Below are positions 1 to 6,918 of a stretch of 64,000 bases of DNA, one piece after another (the stretch's first letter is position 1; the number at the start of each line of letters is the position of its first letter). The translations under genes and the position numbers were made by a program. Under the pieces are notes generated by a model. It saw only the letters and a program-made list of their open reading frames with translations, was not told the origin of the DNA and searched no databases. Origin of the DNA: Exiguobacterium flavidum (lineage in GTDB: Bacteria > Bacillota > Bacilli > Exiguobacteriales > Exiguobacteriaceae); contig NZ_QPKS01000011.1 in assembly GCF_003344535.1 (NCBI RefSeq), positions 1-64,000 of the forward strand. Reading direction: 5' to 3'.

Positions 1-719
1 TCGATGGCTGCGTTGTCGAGACAGTTGCCCTTACGGGACATACTTTGAGTGATGCCGTGCTCCCGGAGCGTACCGATGAATGGCCGGTATTGATAATGCC
101 AACCTTGATCGGAGTGAAGAATCGGCCGTGCCTGCCCGTCGAGCCTCCCGATCGCCTGGTCCAACATCTCGCCGACGAAATGATAGGTGGGGCGGTCCGA
201 CACGGTATAGGCGATGATCTCCCGGTTCCCCAGGTCCATCATCGGCGAGAGGTAGAGCTTCTCCCCGAAGAGGTGGAACTCGGTGACGTCAGTCACCCAT
301 TTCTGGTTCAGGCCGGAGGCCTTGAAGTCCCGTTGGAGAAGGTTCGGCGCGACCTCCCCGACCCGCCCCTTGTAGGAGCGGTATCGCTTCATGCGGACGA
401 GGCACTTGAGGCCGAGCTCACCCATGAGGCGGCGCACGGTCTTCGGGTCGTGTCGGAAGCCTTGGCGCTCGAGGAGCGCGTGGATGCGACGATAGCCACA
501 TCGTCCCTCGTGTTCGTGGAAGAGGGCATGGATGGCCGCCTTCACCTCCGCATACTTGTCCTCGGCCGTCAGGCGCGTCCGCCAATAGTAATAGACGCTC
601 CGGGCCATACCGAGCACGCGAAGGAGTCCCGGGACGGGATAGGTCGCCCGCAACTCCTCGATCACTTGCGCCTTGATCCGGTTCGTCGCGCATTCTCTTC
701 TTGAACCAAGGCTCTCAAT
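1..719 (-). CDS. IS3-family transposase OrfB, DDE integrase domain (partial at window edge)
   Basis: This frame holds the catalytic half of an IS3 (IS150-group) transposase. It cuts and joins the element ends. Reading from the slip site, the frame contains the HTH_21-like segment ([12 protein letters not shown]), the first catalytic Asp in WVTDVTEF, and the second in ILHSDQGW, followed by [12 protein letters not shown]. The third catalytic residue (Glu) would lie beyond base 1, so the gene is cut by the window and not necessarily truncated in the genome. It has no good start of its own and is probably made as an OrfAB fusion by -1 frameshifting from the upstream orfA. Identification is confident; completeness cannot be judged. 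Confidence 0.9.
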   Translation of the reverse strand, partial: MESLGSRRECATNRIKAQVIEELRATYPVPGLLRVLGMARSVYYYWRTRLTAEDKYAEVKAAIHALFHEHEGRCGYRRIHALLERQGFRHDPKTVRRLMGELGLKCLVRMKRYRSYKGRVGEVAPNLLQRDFKASGLNQKWVTDVTEFHLFGEKLYLSPMMDLGNREIIAYTVSDRPTYHFVGEMLDQAIGRLDGQARPILHSDQGWHYQYRPFIGTLREHGITQSMSRKGNCLDNAAI

Positions 720-1171
720 TTTTTTAACGCGGCGTTCTCCATCTCGAGGTACTCGACCCGCTCCTTGAGCTTCTCGACCTCCGTCATCTCTTCAGGATCC
801 TTCTTCTTGCGTCTCGCCATCGGGGCACGTCCTTTCGGTTTGGCGGCCAGCCCCTCGACCCCTTCCCGTTCGTATGTGGATCGCCAGTTGGAGATCATAC
901 CCGGGGAGGAGATTCGGTATTTCAGGGCCGCCTCCATGCGTGACAGCCCATTGGTCGCCATGTCGTTTAATACCTCCAGTTTAAACGGCAGCGAGTGGGC
1001 TGTATAGGAAGGATCGAAGATCGTCTCCCCCCATCGCTCATAGAGACGCGACCACTCACGGACCAGTTCACGCGCTATCCCGAATTCATTCGCCAAACTT
1101 TGGTATCCGTCTCGTCCCGTCAGATGACGCTCGGCGACCTGGACTTTGAACGCCTTCGTATGTTTGACCAT
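662..1171 (-). CDS. IS3-family transposase OrfA (HTH, leucine-zipper protein)
   Basis: OrfA supplies the DNA-binding part of the IS3/IS150-group transposase. The product (about 169 aa from MVKHTKAF) has two helix-turn-helix units, around residues 10-55 ([18 protein letters not shown]) and 60-110 ([19 protein letters not shown]), then a basic stretch and a C-terminal leucine-zipper-like coiled coil ([21 protein letters not shown]), the usual OrfA plan. A GTG nine bases upstream would also be in frame, but the ATG at 1171 matches the normal start of the family. The 3' end overlaps orfB and carries the A7 slip site. The terminal repeat of the element lies just upstream. Confidence 0.9.
   Translation of the reverse strand: MVKHTKAFKVQVAERHLTGRDGYQSLANEFGIARELVREWSRLYERWGETIFDPSYTAHSLPFKLEVLNDMATNGLSRMEAALKYRISSPGMISNWRSTYEREGVEGLAAKPKGRAPMARRKKKDPEEMTEVEKLKERVEYLEMENAALKKLRALVQEENARRTGSRRK
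719..725 (-). other. programmed -1 frameshift site (A7) joining OrfA and OrfB
   Basis: On the minus strand seven consecutive A residues are read as TTA AAA AAA TTG in the OrfA frame. Slipping back one base enters the open OrfB frame directly. An A-rich heptamer at the end of the OrfA zipper is the standard arrangement in IS3 elements. The function is inferred from this position and family knowledge. Confidence 0.75.
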
Positions 1172-1179
1172 AAAAAACA

Positions 1180-1219
1180 CCCCATAAAAGTTGGATTTTC
1201 ATGTCCAACTTTTATGGGG
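1180..1219. repeat. perfect 16-bp inverted repeat at the outer end of the IS element
   Basis: CCCCATAAAAGTTGGA at 1180-1195 is the exact reverse complement of 1204-1219, with an 8-base spacer. The inner copy lies immediately upstream of orfA and is the expected left terminal repeat of the IS. The outer copy is oriented like a right terminal repeat ending in CA. It is either a remnant of an abutting second copy or a hairpin belonging to this end. Which of these applies cannot be decided without the other end of the element. Confidence 0.7.
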
Positions 1220-1249
1220 CAGTTCACGGTCAGGAAGGACGTTGCATGT

Positions 1250-1678
1250 TCACTTGACGACTTCGAGCGGGATCTCGATGCCGCGGCCGGCGCCGGCGTC
1301 GATGACGAGGACCGGCAGGCGGTCGTCCTCGAACAGGGCGTCTTCGCGCGTCGTCTCCGCCGTGTAGGTGCGGATCTCCCCCATCCGGTTCGCCTTGAAG
1401 GCGACGAACGGGAACGGGATCGACTGGTTCGCGACCTCGAGCCGGATGTCGACGCGCTGGTCGTCGAGCCGGACGTCGTTCGACGTGCGGATCGTCAGGA
1501 CCATCCGGTCGTTCTCGGCGATCTTGATCTCCGCTGCGATGCTCTGCGTCTGACCGGCGCGCTTGATCGGTTCCTCGACGACCGTGGGGGAAGTCGTCGT
1601 CGAGACCGGCTGTTCACCGCGCGCGCAGCCCGGTACGAGCAACGCCAGGATAGCTAGGGGGAGGAGCAGTTTTCTCAT
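1250..1678 (-). CDS. small predicted lipoprotein of unknown function
   Basis: The 142-aa product starts with a classical lipoprotein signal: MRK, a hydrophobic stretch, and the lipobox LVPGC with the modified Cys at about residue 18. It would therefore be anchored on the outer face of the membrane. The mature part is a single small beta-rich domain without motifs I recognise. It ends 7 bases after the fabZ stop and is read in the same direction, so it may be the last gene of the epuA-fabZ unit. The IS element inserted about 30 bases downstream of its stop. Function is unknown. Confidence 0.7.
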   Translation of the reverse strand: MRKLLLPLAILALLVPGCARGEQPVSTTTSPTVVEEPIKRAGQTQSIAAEIKIAENDRMVLTIRTSNDVRLDDQRVDIRLEVANQSIPFPFVAFKANRMGEIRTYTAETTREDALFEDDRLPVLVIDAGAGRGIEIPLEVVK

Positions 1679-1685
1679 CGCCCGC

Positions 1686-2108
1686 TCACTTGATCGCGAA
1701 GGTGAGTTCCGCTTGACAGGCGACTTCCCCGTCGACCGTCGCAGTGGCGACGCCCTTGCCGATCGGCCCGCGCAGCTTCGTCAGCTCGACCTCGAGCCGG
1801 AGCTGGTCGCCCGGGACGACCTGGCGCTTGAAGCGGCAGTTGTCGATCCCTGCGAAGAAGGCGAGCTTCCCCTGGTTCTGTTCCATCTTGAGGACGGCGA
1901 AGGCGCCGACCTGGGCGAGCGCCTCGACGATCAGGACGCCCGGCATGACGTTATAGTCCGGGAAGTGGCCGTTGAAGAACTCCTCGTTCGCCGAGACGTT
2001 CTTGATGCCGACGGCCCGCTTGCCCTCCTCGACCTCGAGGATGCGGTCGACGAGCAGGAACGGATAGCGGTGCGGGATCACTTCTTTGATTTGTTCGATC
2101 GTGTACAT
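1686..2108 (-). CDS. fabZ: 3-hydroxyacyl-[acyl-carrier-protein] dehydratase FabZ
   Basis: FabZ dehydrates 3-hydroxyacyl-ACP to trans-2-enoyl-ACP in fatty-acid elongation in the cytoplasm. The 140-aa product has the usual length and the hot-dog fold signature [12 protein letters not shown]. The catalytic His sits in [13 protein letters not shown] and the catalytic Glu in VLIVEALAQ. The ATG at 2108 is chosen because [17 protein letters not shown] is the normal FabZ N-terminus and AGGAG stands 9-13 bases upstream; a longer in-frame extension overlaps the preceding gene. In B. subtilis fabZ also lies near mbl-flhO-flhP, and here it follows the EpuA-type gene. Confidence 0.96.
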   Translation of the reverse strand: MYTIEQIKEVIPHRYPFLLVDRILEVEEGKRAVGIKNVSANEEFFNGHFPDYNVMPGVLIVEALAQVGAFAVLKMEQNQGKLAFFAGIDNCRFKRQVVPGDQLRLEVELTKLRGPIGKGVATATVDGEVACQAELTFAIK

Positions 2109-2133
2109 GGGCGTCACTCCTAGTTCAGATAGT

Positions 2134-2403
2134 TTAAGTGGTAGTCCAAAAATCGGTGATGTGCGTCCACGTCGAAGGGTCGAGCACGTCAAGGGCTTCA
2201 CCGCCGCCGAGACCGGCGTATCCGACCATCGCGCCGACGATCAGCGCGATCAGGGCGAAGAGGAGGACGAGCAGAAGGCGGACGACGACCGGGACGCGGC
2301 GCGCCGTATAGTGGCGCATCCGTTTCTTCGGCTTCTTCTCCTTCTTGTCACGGTTCGCGCGTTCGCGATTAGGACGTTCCATTTCGGCTTGGTTTTGTAC
2401 CAT
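2134..2403 (-). CDS. EpuA-family small membrane protein (DUF annotated as RNA polymerase subunit beta-like)
   Basis: The 89-aa product has a very basic cytoplasmic N-terminus (about residues 8-40, rich in Arg and Lys), one transmembrane helix (about 42-65, [25 protein letters not shown]), and a short outer tail ending in [15 protein letters not shown]. This matches the EpuA family (PF11772), often mislabelled as an RNA polymerase beta subunit and commonly found beside fabZ in Bacillales. Its role is not well established. The start at 2403 has AAAGGTGA six bases upstream. It is probably cotranscribed with fabZ, whose start is 25 bases downstream. Confidence 0.8.
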   Translation of the reverse strand: MVQNQAEMERPNRERANRDKKEKKPKKRMRHYTARRVPVVVRLLLVLLFALIALIVGAMVGYAGLGGGEALDVLDPSTWTHITDFWTTT

Positions 2404-2438
2404 CTTGAATCACCTTTCGTTTGGTTCAGTCTTGCATC

Positions 2439-2466
2439 AGTATACCACATTAGTACCTGGTCACAA
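2439..2466 (-). promoter_or_regulatory. sigma-A-type promoter for epuA-fabZ
   Basis: On the minus strand TTGTGA (2461-2466) and TATACT (2439-2444) are separated by 16 bases. The start codon of the EpuA-type gene is 35 bases downstream. Predicted by eye only. Confidence 0.5.
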
Positions 2467-2615
2467 GTATCTGCCGGATTATTGTTTCGCTATCGCTAGT
2501 GTAACACGTCGCTTCCTTTCCCCGGCAAAAAAATTCAGTTGACGAACTATGTCGGACAGACGGGAAATCCGCCTCGCCCGCAGAATGTTATCTGCAGAAA
2601 GGAAGGTGCTCCCGA

Positions 2616-2915
2616 ATGAATGATCCCTTGCTTGATTTGCTCCGCCTTGCGACCTCACGGCCCGCCGAGGCACTCGCCTTCTATCAGCGCGACGACCACC
2701 ATCTTCATACGATCCGCGAGGCGGGCGAGACCGTCGCCCTGATCGGCATCCGCCTGACGCAGGACGAGGCGACGATCCTCCAGATCGCCGTCGCGCCTGC
2801 CCATCAAGGGAAGTCGCTTGGCGAGAAGTATCCGGGTGTCGAACGCTTCCTCTGCCAATACGACCGACAAGCTGATTCTTTCCCGCTCTCGCTCGATACG
2901 TCTCCGCCAAATTAG
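2616..2915 (+). CDS. GNAT-type N-acetyltransferase, short and possibly decayed
   Basis: The 99-aa product begins like a small GNAT acetyltransferase. It has an N-terminal sensor strand region, then ETVALIGIRL and the acetyl-CoA-binding motif A IAVAPAHQGKSLGE at about residues 60-75. The ribosome site GGAAGGTG lies 7 bases before the ATG. After motif A the protein is short: the usual helix after QGKG is compressed, and the C-terminal strand-helix (normally FYRxLGF) is replaced by an unrelated tail, so it ends 40-50 residues early for the family. A frameshift in the last 60 bases is likely. It is either a pseudogene or a minimal acetyltransferase; the substrate is unknown. Confidence 0.6.
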   Translation: MNDPLLDLLRLATSRPAEALAFYQRDDHHLHTIREAGETVALIGIRLTQDEATILQIAVAPAHQGKSLGEKYPGVERFLCQYDRQADSFPLSLDTSPPN

Positions 2916-2928
2916 ACGAAGAGGACGA

Positions 2929-2957
2929 AAAATGCTCCCTTGAGCAGGGAGCATTTT
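2929..2957. terminator. bidirectional rho-independent terminator
   Basis: An 11-base perfect stem (AAAATGCTCCC / GGGAGCATTTT) with a 7-base loop lies between the convergent acetyltransferase and Mn-catalase genes. It has A and T flanks, so it can serve both strands. Confidence 0.85.
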
Positions 2958-2959
2958 CC

Positions 2960-3844
2960 TTATTTCGTCTTCTTTTTTGCAGTGCTCTTCTTCGCGGGTG
3001 CTTTTTTGACACTCTTCTTCTTTCCATCAAGGTCGTGATAGAGCGTCTCCGCCGGAATCTCCGGATCGGGCTTCTGGCCGATCGGTTCCGGATGTTCGAG
3101 GTAGACGAACTCTCCCGTCCCGTCCGGCGCTTTTCCTTTTGCCCACGGTCCTTCGCCCGACTCGTTTCCGTCCGACAGATCCCAGAATTCGTAGGCGTGT
3201 TGTTCCGCCTCCATCTCGTCCTTCGGTCCGAACGTCGCCGGCACGTAGATTTCATTCTTCGCCTCGAGTTCCTCGATCGCCGCCATCCATTGGTACTGGT
3301 GATACCGGTCGCGCGCGAGCATCTTTCGTAGAGTCGAGCGGACCCCTTCGTCCTTCGTCATATGATAGAGGCGCGCGACTTGCAGGCGCCCTTGCGATTC
3401 CGCGTTCAAGTTCGTCCGCATGTCGGCGAGCAGGTTGCCGCTCGCGACGATGTAGCCCGCGTTCCACGGGACGCCGTTCGAGTTCGACGGAAGCGCTCCG
3501 AGTCCGCTGACGAGCAGATGCTGCGGATTCATGCCGCCAAGGATCGCTGCCGTGACCGGATCCTTCCCGGCCTCGACCTGATCCTCCGGCGCCGCGCCGT
3601 CGAGCAGTTGCGAGATGAGGGAGCAGAGCATCTCGACGTGCCCGATCTCCTCCGTCCCGATGTCCATCAGCATGTCCTTGTACTTCTCTTCTCCCCGGAA
3701 GTTGAAGCCCTGGAACAGATACTGCATCATGACCGTCATCTCACCGAACTGACCTCCGAGCACTTCCTGGACAGCCCGCGCGAGCTTCGCGTCCGGCCGG
3801 TCGACCTTTACCTCGAATTGTAATTCCTTTTGGTGTCTGAACAT
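2960..3844 (-). CDS. manganese (dimanganese) catalase
   Basis: This enzyme disproportionates hydrogen peroxide using a dinuclear Mn centre in a ferritin-like four-helix bundle. The 294-aa product has the family blocks GGQFGEMTVMMQYLFQGFNFRG, IGTEEIGHVEML (metal-ligand Glu and His) and a second EEL/ARDRYHQYQW helix region, and its length is normal. The ATG at 3844 is preferred over the adjacent in-frame ATG because GAGGAGG then sits at a 6-base spacing. The last about 20 residues are an unusual Lys/Ala-rich tail (KKAPAKKSTAKKKTK). A sigma-B-like promoter lies about 45 bases upstream, consistent with a stress catalase. It is transcribed alone and ends at a strong terminator. Confidence 0.93.
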   Translation of the reverse strand: MFRHQKELQFEVKVDRPDAKLARAVQEVLGGQFGEMTVMMQYLFQGFNFRGEEKYKDMLMDIGTEEIGHVEMLCSLISQLLDGAAPEDQVEAGKDPVTAAILGGMNPQHLLVSGLGALPSNSNGVPWNAGYIVASGNLLADMRTNLNAESQGRLQVARLYHMTKDEGVRSTLRKMLARDRYHQYQWMAAIEELEAKNEIYVPATFGPKDEMEAEQHAYEFWDLSDGNESGEGPWAKGKAPDGTGEFVYLEHPEPIGQKPDPEIPAETLYHDLDGKKKSVKKAPAKKSTAKKKTK

Positions 3845-3890
3845 CATGGTCCTCCTCAAGAAATGTATTTTTCATGGCATTCTTGGGATT

Positions 3891-3916
3891 TATTCCACTC
3901 GTCGCTTGAAATAAAC
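3891..3916 (-). promoter_or_regulatory. possible sigma-B-type promoter of the Mn catalase
   Basis: On the minus strand GTTTAT (3911-3916) and GGAATA (3891-3896) are 14 bases apart. This resembles the general-stress consensus GTTTAA N13-15 GGGTAT (the -35 is good, the -10 matches 4 of 6). The assignment is tentative. Confidence 0.35.
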
Positions 3917-4090
3917 TTAATTATTTATTCAGTTTCTGAATGCTTCACTTTTTCCACCATACGCCGCTGTCGTCAGACTTCATCTGGTTCATTCGAACCC
4001 TTTTTTAAAAATCAAGTCTACCTTTTTAACAAAAAAGGAATAATACTGATATTACCAGTAAATTCTTTTTTTCCAGAAAGGAGCAGACCC

Positions 4091-4486
4091 ATGCACCCGA
4101 TCACGTTCCGGGACGACCTTCACAAAAAGCGCTTCGCTGCCTTGCTCAACCGGGCGAACAAGCGGATGCGTCACGTCCCGTCCATCCAAAGCATCCTGTA
4201 CCTGACGACCGGAAACATCGAACTGCTGAAAATCTTCAACGATTACTTCTTCCCGGAGACCGGGGAGTTCTTCTTCAAGGAAATGCTCGAGGACGAGCGG
4301 AGCGACCGCTCGCTCTTCGTCCAGACGCAACTCGTCGTCCAGCTCTACAACGGACGGACGACGCTGACAATCGCCGAACTGATCGACCACCTGACACGGC
4401 CGGAGATGGAGCTCGCCTTGAACGCGATCGCGATCCGTGCGCTCGGCGTCGATCAGGCGGAGCTGCGCAACACGATCAATGCATGA
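4091..4486 (+). CDS. conserved hypothetical protein (DUF6075-like)
   Basis: The 131-aa soluble protein starts MHPITFRDDLHKKRFAALL. It contains the pattern F-x-D-x2-H-x2-RF ... SILYLLT-G-x-EL that I associate with the DUF6075 family of small Firmicute proteins. I am not certain of that match and no activity is known. It has no signal peptide or membrane segment and is rich in charged residues. The ATG at 4091 is chosen over a much longer upstream extension because AAAGGAG lies 7 bases before it and the upstream sequence is AT-rich and intergenic in character. It stands alone between the catalase and a Nudix gene read towards it. Confidence 0.7.
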   Translation: MHPITFRDDLHKKRFAALLNRANKRMRHVPSIQSILYLTTGNIELLKIFNDYFFPETGEFFFKEMLEDERSDRSLFVQTQLVVQLYNGRTTLTIAELIDHLTRPEMELALNAIAIRALGVDQAELRNTINA

Positions 4487-4490
4487 TGAA

Positions 4491-4518
4491 AGCCCGGGGG
4501 CAAAGCGCTCCCGGGCTT
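4491..4518. terminator. stem-loop between convergent genes
   Basis: AGCCCGGG pairs with CCCGGGCT around an 11-base loop between the stop codons of the hypothetical protein and the Nudix gene. There is only a short T run, so termination may be weak. Confidence 0.5.
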
Positions 4519-4539
4519 CATGCGTCTCTTATGCTTTCG

Positions 4540-4911
4540 TCACTTAGCCCCGCTCTTGTCGAGCAACAGGAGCATCGGACGCGTGAAGCTGTCGAACTTG
4601 TCGAAGTCTGTAAGTGCGACCCAGGCCACGTCGATGATGTCACTGTTCTCCTTCATGCCCCGGTCGAGATAGAGCTTCCCGCCGACGACTTCGGCAATGA
4701 ATGTATGCTTCTTTGGCGTCAGAATCAGCCGGTGCTTGATCCTGACGTCATAGCCGGTCTCTTCCTTCACTTCCCGGAGGCAAGCCTGCTCCGGTGTCTC
4801 ACCCGCTTCGATTCCGCCGCCAGGAAAATTCCAGACGACGTCTCCTCGCTGCACATACTGCCTCACCATCAGTATCTTGTCCTTTTGTATCACGATCGCC
4901 TGCGCAATCAT
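4540..4911 (-). CDS. Nudix hydrolase
   Basis: The 123-aa product is a single Nudix domain, which hydrolyses a nucleoside diphosphate linked to another moiety. The Nudix box is intact (GGGIEAGETPEQACLREVKEETGYD, residues about 31-55, matching GX5EX7REUXEEXGU), including the metal-binding REVKEE helix. It begins MIAQAIVIQKDKILMVRQ, typical of MutT-like members. The specific substrate cannot be read from the sequence. It is a single-gene unit on the minus strand. Confidence 0.9.
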   Translation of the reverse strand: MIAQAIVIQKDKILMVRQYVQRGDVVWNFPGGGIEAGETPEQACLREVKEETGYDVRIKHRLILTPKKHTFIAEVVGGKLYLDRGMKENSDIIDVAWVALTDFDKFDSFTRPMLLLLDKSGAK

Positions 4912-4973
4912 CGCGCCACCCCTTCCTAATCTTTCCTTCTCTTTCGATCACTCAATCCATCTTTTACATCACG

Positions 4974-5001
4974 AAAAAACACGCAGACCGGGGTCCGCGT
5001 G
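4974..5001 (-). terminator. rho-independent terminator of the wHTH regulator gene
   Basis: On the minus strand a stem made of 4980-4989 and 4992-5001 (CACGCGGACC / GGTCtGCGTG) is followed by six T residues. Confidence 0.8.
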
Positions 5002-5010
5002 CGAAGATGT

Positions 5011-5334
5011 TCAATAGGTGATGTGCTGTTTGCTCCAGGCGATCGACGTCTTGAACTGTTCGACGAGCTCCATCGCCGGAGGCGTCAGGTGATAGGCGAG
5101 CCCGTTTACCTTCTCCGCCTTCTGCTGGACGACGAGGCCGTCCTCGATCAGCTCCTGGAGCTGCTCCATGATCGACGCGTGCGGCTCATTGATCCGCTGT
5201 TCGATCTCGCCGATCGCAAGCGCCCCCTCCCGCAGGAGATAGATGACGCTCGATTTGATGCTGTTCTCGAAATTGTGCTGAAACTTCTGAAGTGCGAGTA
5301 GATCCTCTTGTTCGCTTAACCGGTTCTGTTCCAT
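5011..5334 (-). CDS. small winged-helix DNA-binding protein
   Basis: The 107-aa product has a winged-helix fold: IYLLREGALAIGEIEQRINEPHASIMEQLQELIEDGLV spans the helix-turn-helix and the start of the wing (about residues 33-70). It ends with a short helical tail. It resembles ArsR/MarR-like transcription factors, but I see no metal-binding cysteines. MEQNRLSEQ at 5334 is chosen because AAGGGG stands 8 bases upstream; an ATG 13 codons earlier has a poorly spaced site. A divergent target is not obvious. It lies downstream of the AI-2E permease gene, behind its terminator. Confidence 0.7.
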   Translation of the reverse strand: MEQNRLSEQEDLLALQKFQHNFENSIKSSVIYLLREGALAIGEIEQRINEPHASIMEQLQELIEDGLVVQQKAEKVNGLAYHLTPPAMELVEQFKTSIAWSKQHITY

Positions 5335-5435
5335 CAAAGCTTCCCCTTCCACAAAAAGCAGCTGCAGGTCCATGTTCCCTTCTATTATGAAGCAACTCGT
5401 TCCGTTAATCAAAAGCAGATTGCGAAAAAGAATAA

Positions 5436-5460
5436 TGCCCCGTCCGCGAGGGACGAGGCA
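5436..5460 (-). terminator. rho-independent terminator of the AI-2E family gene
   Basis: On the minus strand TGCCTCGTCC pairs with GGACGGGGCA around a 5-base loop, followed by TTATTCTTTTT. It lies 5 bases after the permease stop codon. Confidence 0.75.
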
Positions 5461-5465
5461 TGGTC

Positions 5466-6626
5466 TCACTGGTGTGGATCGCGCTGCTCCGGCAGGACGA
5501 TCTTCGTCTCCTCCGCGATGACCATCTTCTGCTGCGAACGCAAGCGGTAGAGGCGGCGGAAGTTCGTGATCAGCACCTTCATGACCGCATAGAACGGCAC
5601 GCCGAGCAGGACGCCGAAGAATCCGGCGATATTCCCCGCGACGAGCAGGACGACGATGATCGTCAGCGGGTGGACGTGGAGCGTCCGTCCCTGCACGAGC
5701 GGCGACATGATATGCGAGTCGATCTGTTGTGCGACCGTCATGACGATGATCGCGTAGAGCGCGAGGACCGGGTCCTGGATGAAGCCGACGATGACAGCCG
5801 GGATGACGCCGATGACCGGACCGAGGAACGGGATGATGTTCGTCAGCGTCGCGAACAGGGCGAGCAGGAGCGCATAGTCGATCCCGATGATGTAGTAGCC
5901 GACGAGCGCGATCAGACCGACCCCGATGCTGACGATGACCTGTCCGCGTACATAGCTCATGATCGTCTCATGGACGTCGCCGAGGATCTTCTTCGTCTCC
6001 GGACGATACTCGAGCGGCATCCAGCGCGCGAGCGTGTCAGACAGCTTGTTCCCGTCGAGCAGCATGTAGATGAGCATGAGCGGGACGATGAGGATCGTGA
6101 TGACCGTCGCCGTGATCGCCGAGACGACCGTGCCGATTCCCGTCCCGACGTTTTTCAGGAACGAGCTCGCATAGTCGGAGACACTCTTCGACACCTTCTC
6201 GAACAAATCGTCCCCGCCGCTGAAACGCGCAAGGATCGGATTCGACTGGAGTTGTTCACGGAGCGCGGTCGCTTGGCGCTGGAACTCGCTCGCGATATTC
6301 GGGAGCGCCTTGACGAGCGACGTCACCTGCTCGGCGAGGATCGGCCCGAGGATGACCCCGATCAGCGTCAGGATGATCCCGAGGGCGACGATGACGAGCA
6401 GGACGGCGTTCCGCCTGCTCTTGACACGCCGCTGCAGCATACCGACGATCGGCAGCAATACATAATAGAAGATACCGGCGATGACGAGCGGCGGGACGAC
6501 CATCTGAAGCAGGACGACGAGCGGGCGGAAGAGGAACTTGACGTGGTCCCCGATCCAGACGATCAACAGCAGCGTCAGCGCCCACCAGGCGTAGCGGTAC
6601 CATTTGTTCTCGAACATTCTTTGCAT
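5466..6626 (-). CDS. AI-2E/PerM family membrane transporter
   Basis: The 386-aa integral membrane protein belongs to the AI-2E exporter/PerM family (formerly UPF0118). It has an N-terminal pair of helices (about residues 12-60), a helical amphipathic middle region (about 110-170), and five or six more helices with the family signatures LIVPLMLIYMLLDG and GLIALVGYYIIGIDYALLLALFATLTNIIPFLGP. Members export small molecules or ions, and some act as Na+(Li+)/H+ antiporters, so the substrate here is open. The start at 6626 has AAGGAAGTG about 7 bases upstream. It is transcribed alone and divergent from the sensor kinase gene. Confidence 0.88.
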   Translation of the reverse strand: MQRMFENKWYRYAWWALTLLLIVWIGDHVKFLFRPLVVLLQMVVPPLVIAGIFYYVLLPIVGMLQRRVKSRRNAVLLVIVALGIILTLIGVILGPILAEQVTSLVKALPNIASEFQRQATALREQLQSNPILARFSGGDDLFEKVSKSVSDYASSFLKNVGTGIGTVVSAITATVITILIVPLMLIYMLLDGNKLSDTLARWMPLEYRPETKKILGDVHETIMSYVRGQVIVSIGVGLIALVGYYIIGIDYALLLALFATLTNIIPFLGPVIGVIPAVIVGFIQDPVLALYAIIVMTVAQQIDSHIMSPLVQGRTLHVHPLTIIVVLLVAGNIAGFFGVLLGVPFYAVMKVLITNFRRLYRLRSQQKMVIAEETKIVLPEQRDPHQ

Positions 6627-6814
6627 GAAGACACTTCCTTACCATAGAAAAATAAGTGCGTACCGTTCTATCTTCCCTCTTTCCCGTACTCCCTAATCCT
6701 CTTTCCCGCATGGAACTTCGGGTTCAAGAACTCGTTACCCATCGCGGTATCTGATGGAAGTGCAAAAGCTATAGTAGAAACATGTATATTTTATGGCCTT
6801 TTCAATAATAAAAT

Positions 6815-6844
6815 TTGCCGTTTCGCGTGCGGAATGTGTAAAAT
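6815..6844 (+). promoter_or_regulatory. candidate promoter of the sensor kinase gene
   Basis: TTGCCG (6815-6820) and TAAAAT (6839-6844) are separated by 18 bases, 74 bases before the proposed TTG start. The 6627-6918 stretch otherwise holds only AT-rich intergenic DNA. Confidence 0.4.
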
Positions 6845-6918
6845 TAAATCTGCATATAAAATACTGCAAACTACGAAGCATACGACATAGTTCACATACG
6901 AAGCGGAGGAACACGAAA

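Noticed and set aside
418-693. 91-codon minus-strand ORF inside the IS element
   Set aside because: Wrong frame; the transposase OrfB frame with DDE motifs is open across the same bases.
5460-6647. 395-codon plus-strand ORF rich in Asp, Arg and Glu
   Set aside because: It is the exact antisense of the AI-2E permease gene; long antisense frames follow from the G/C-biased third positions. No ribosome site or family match.
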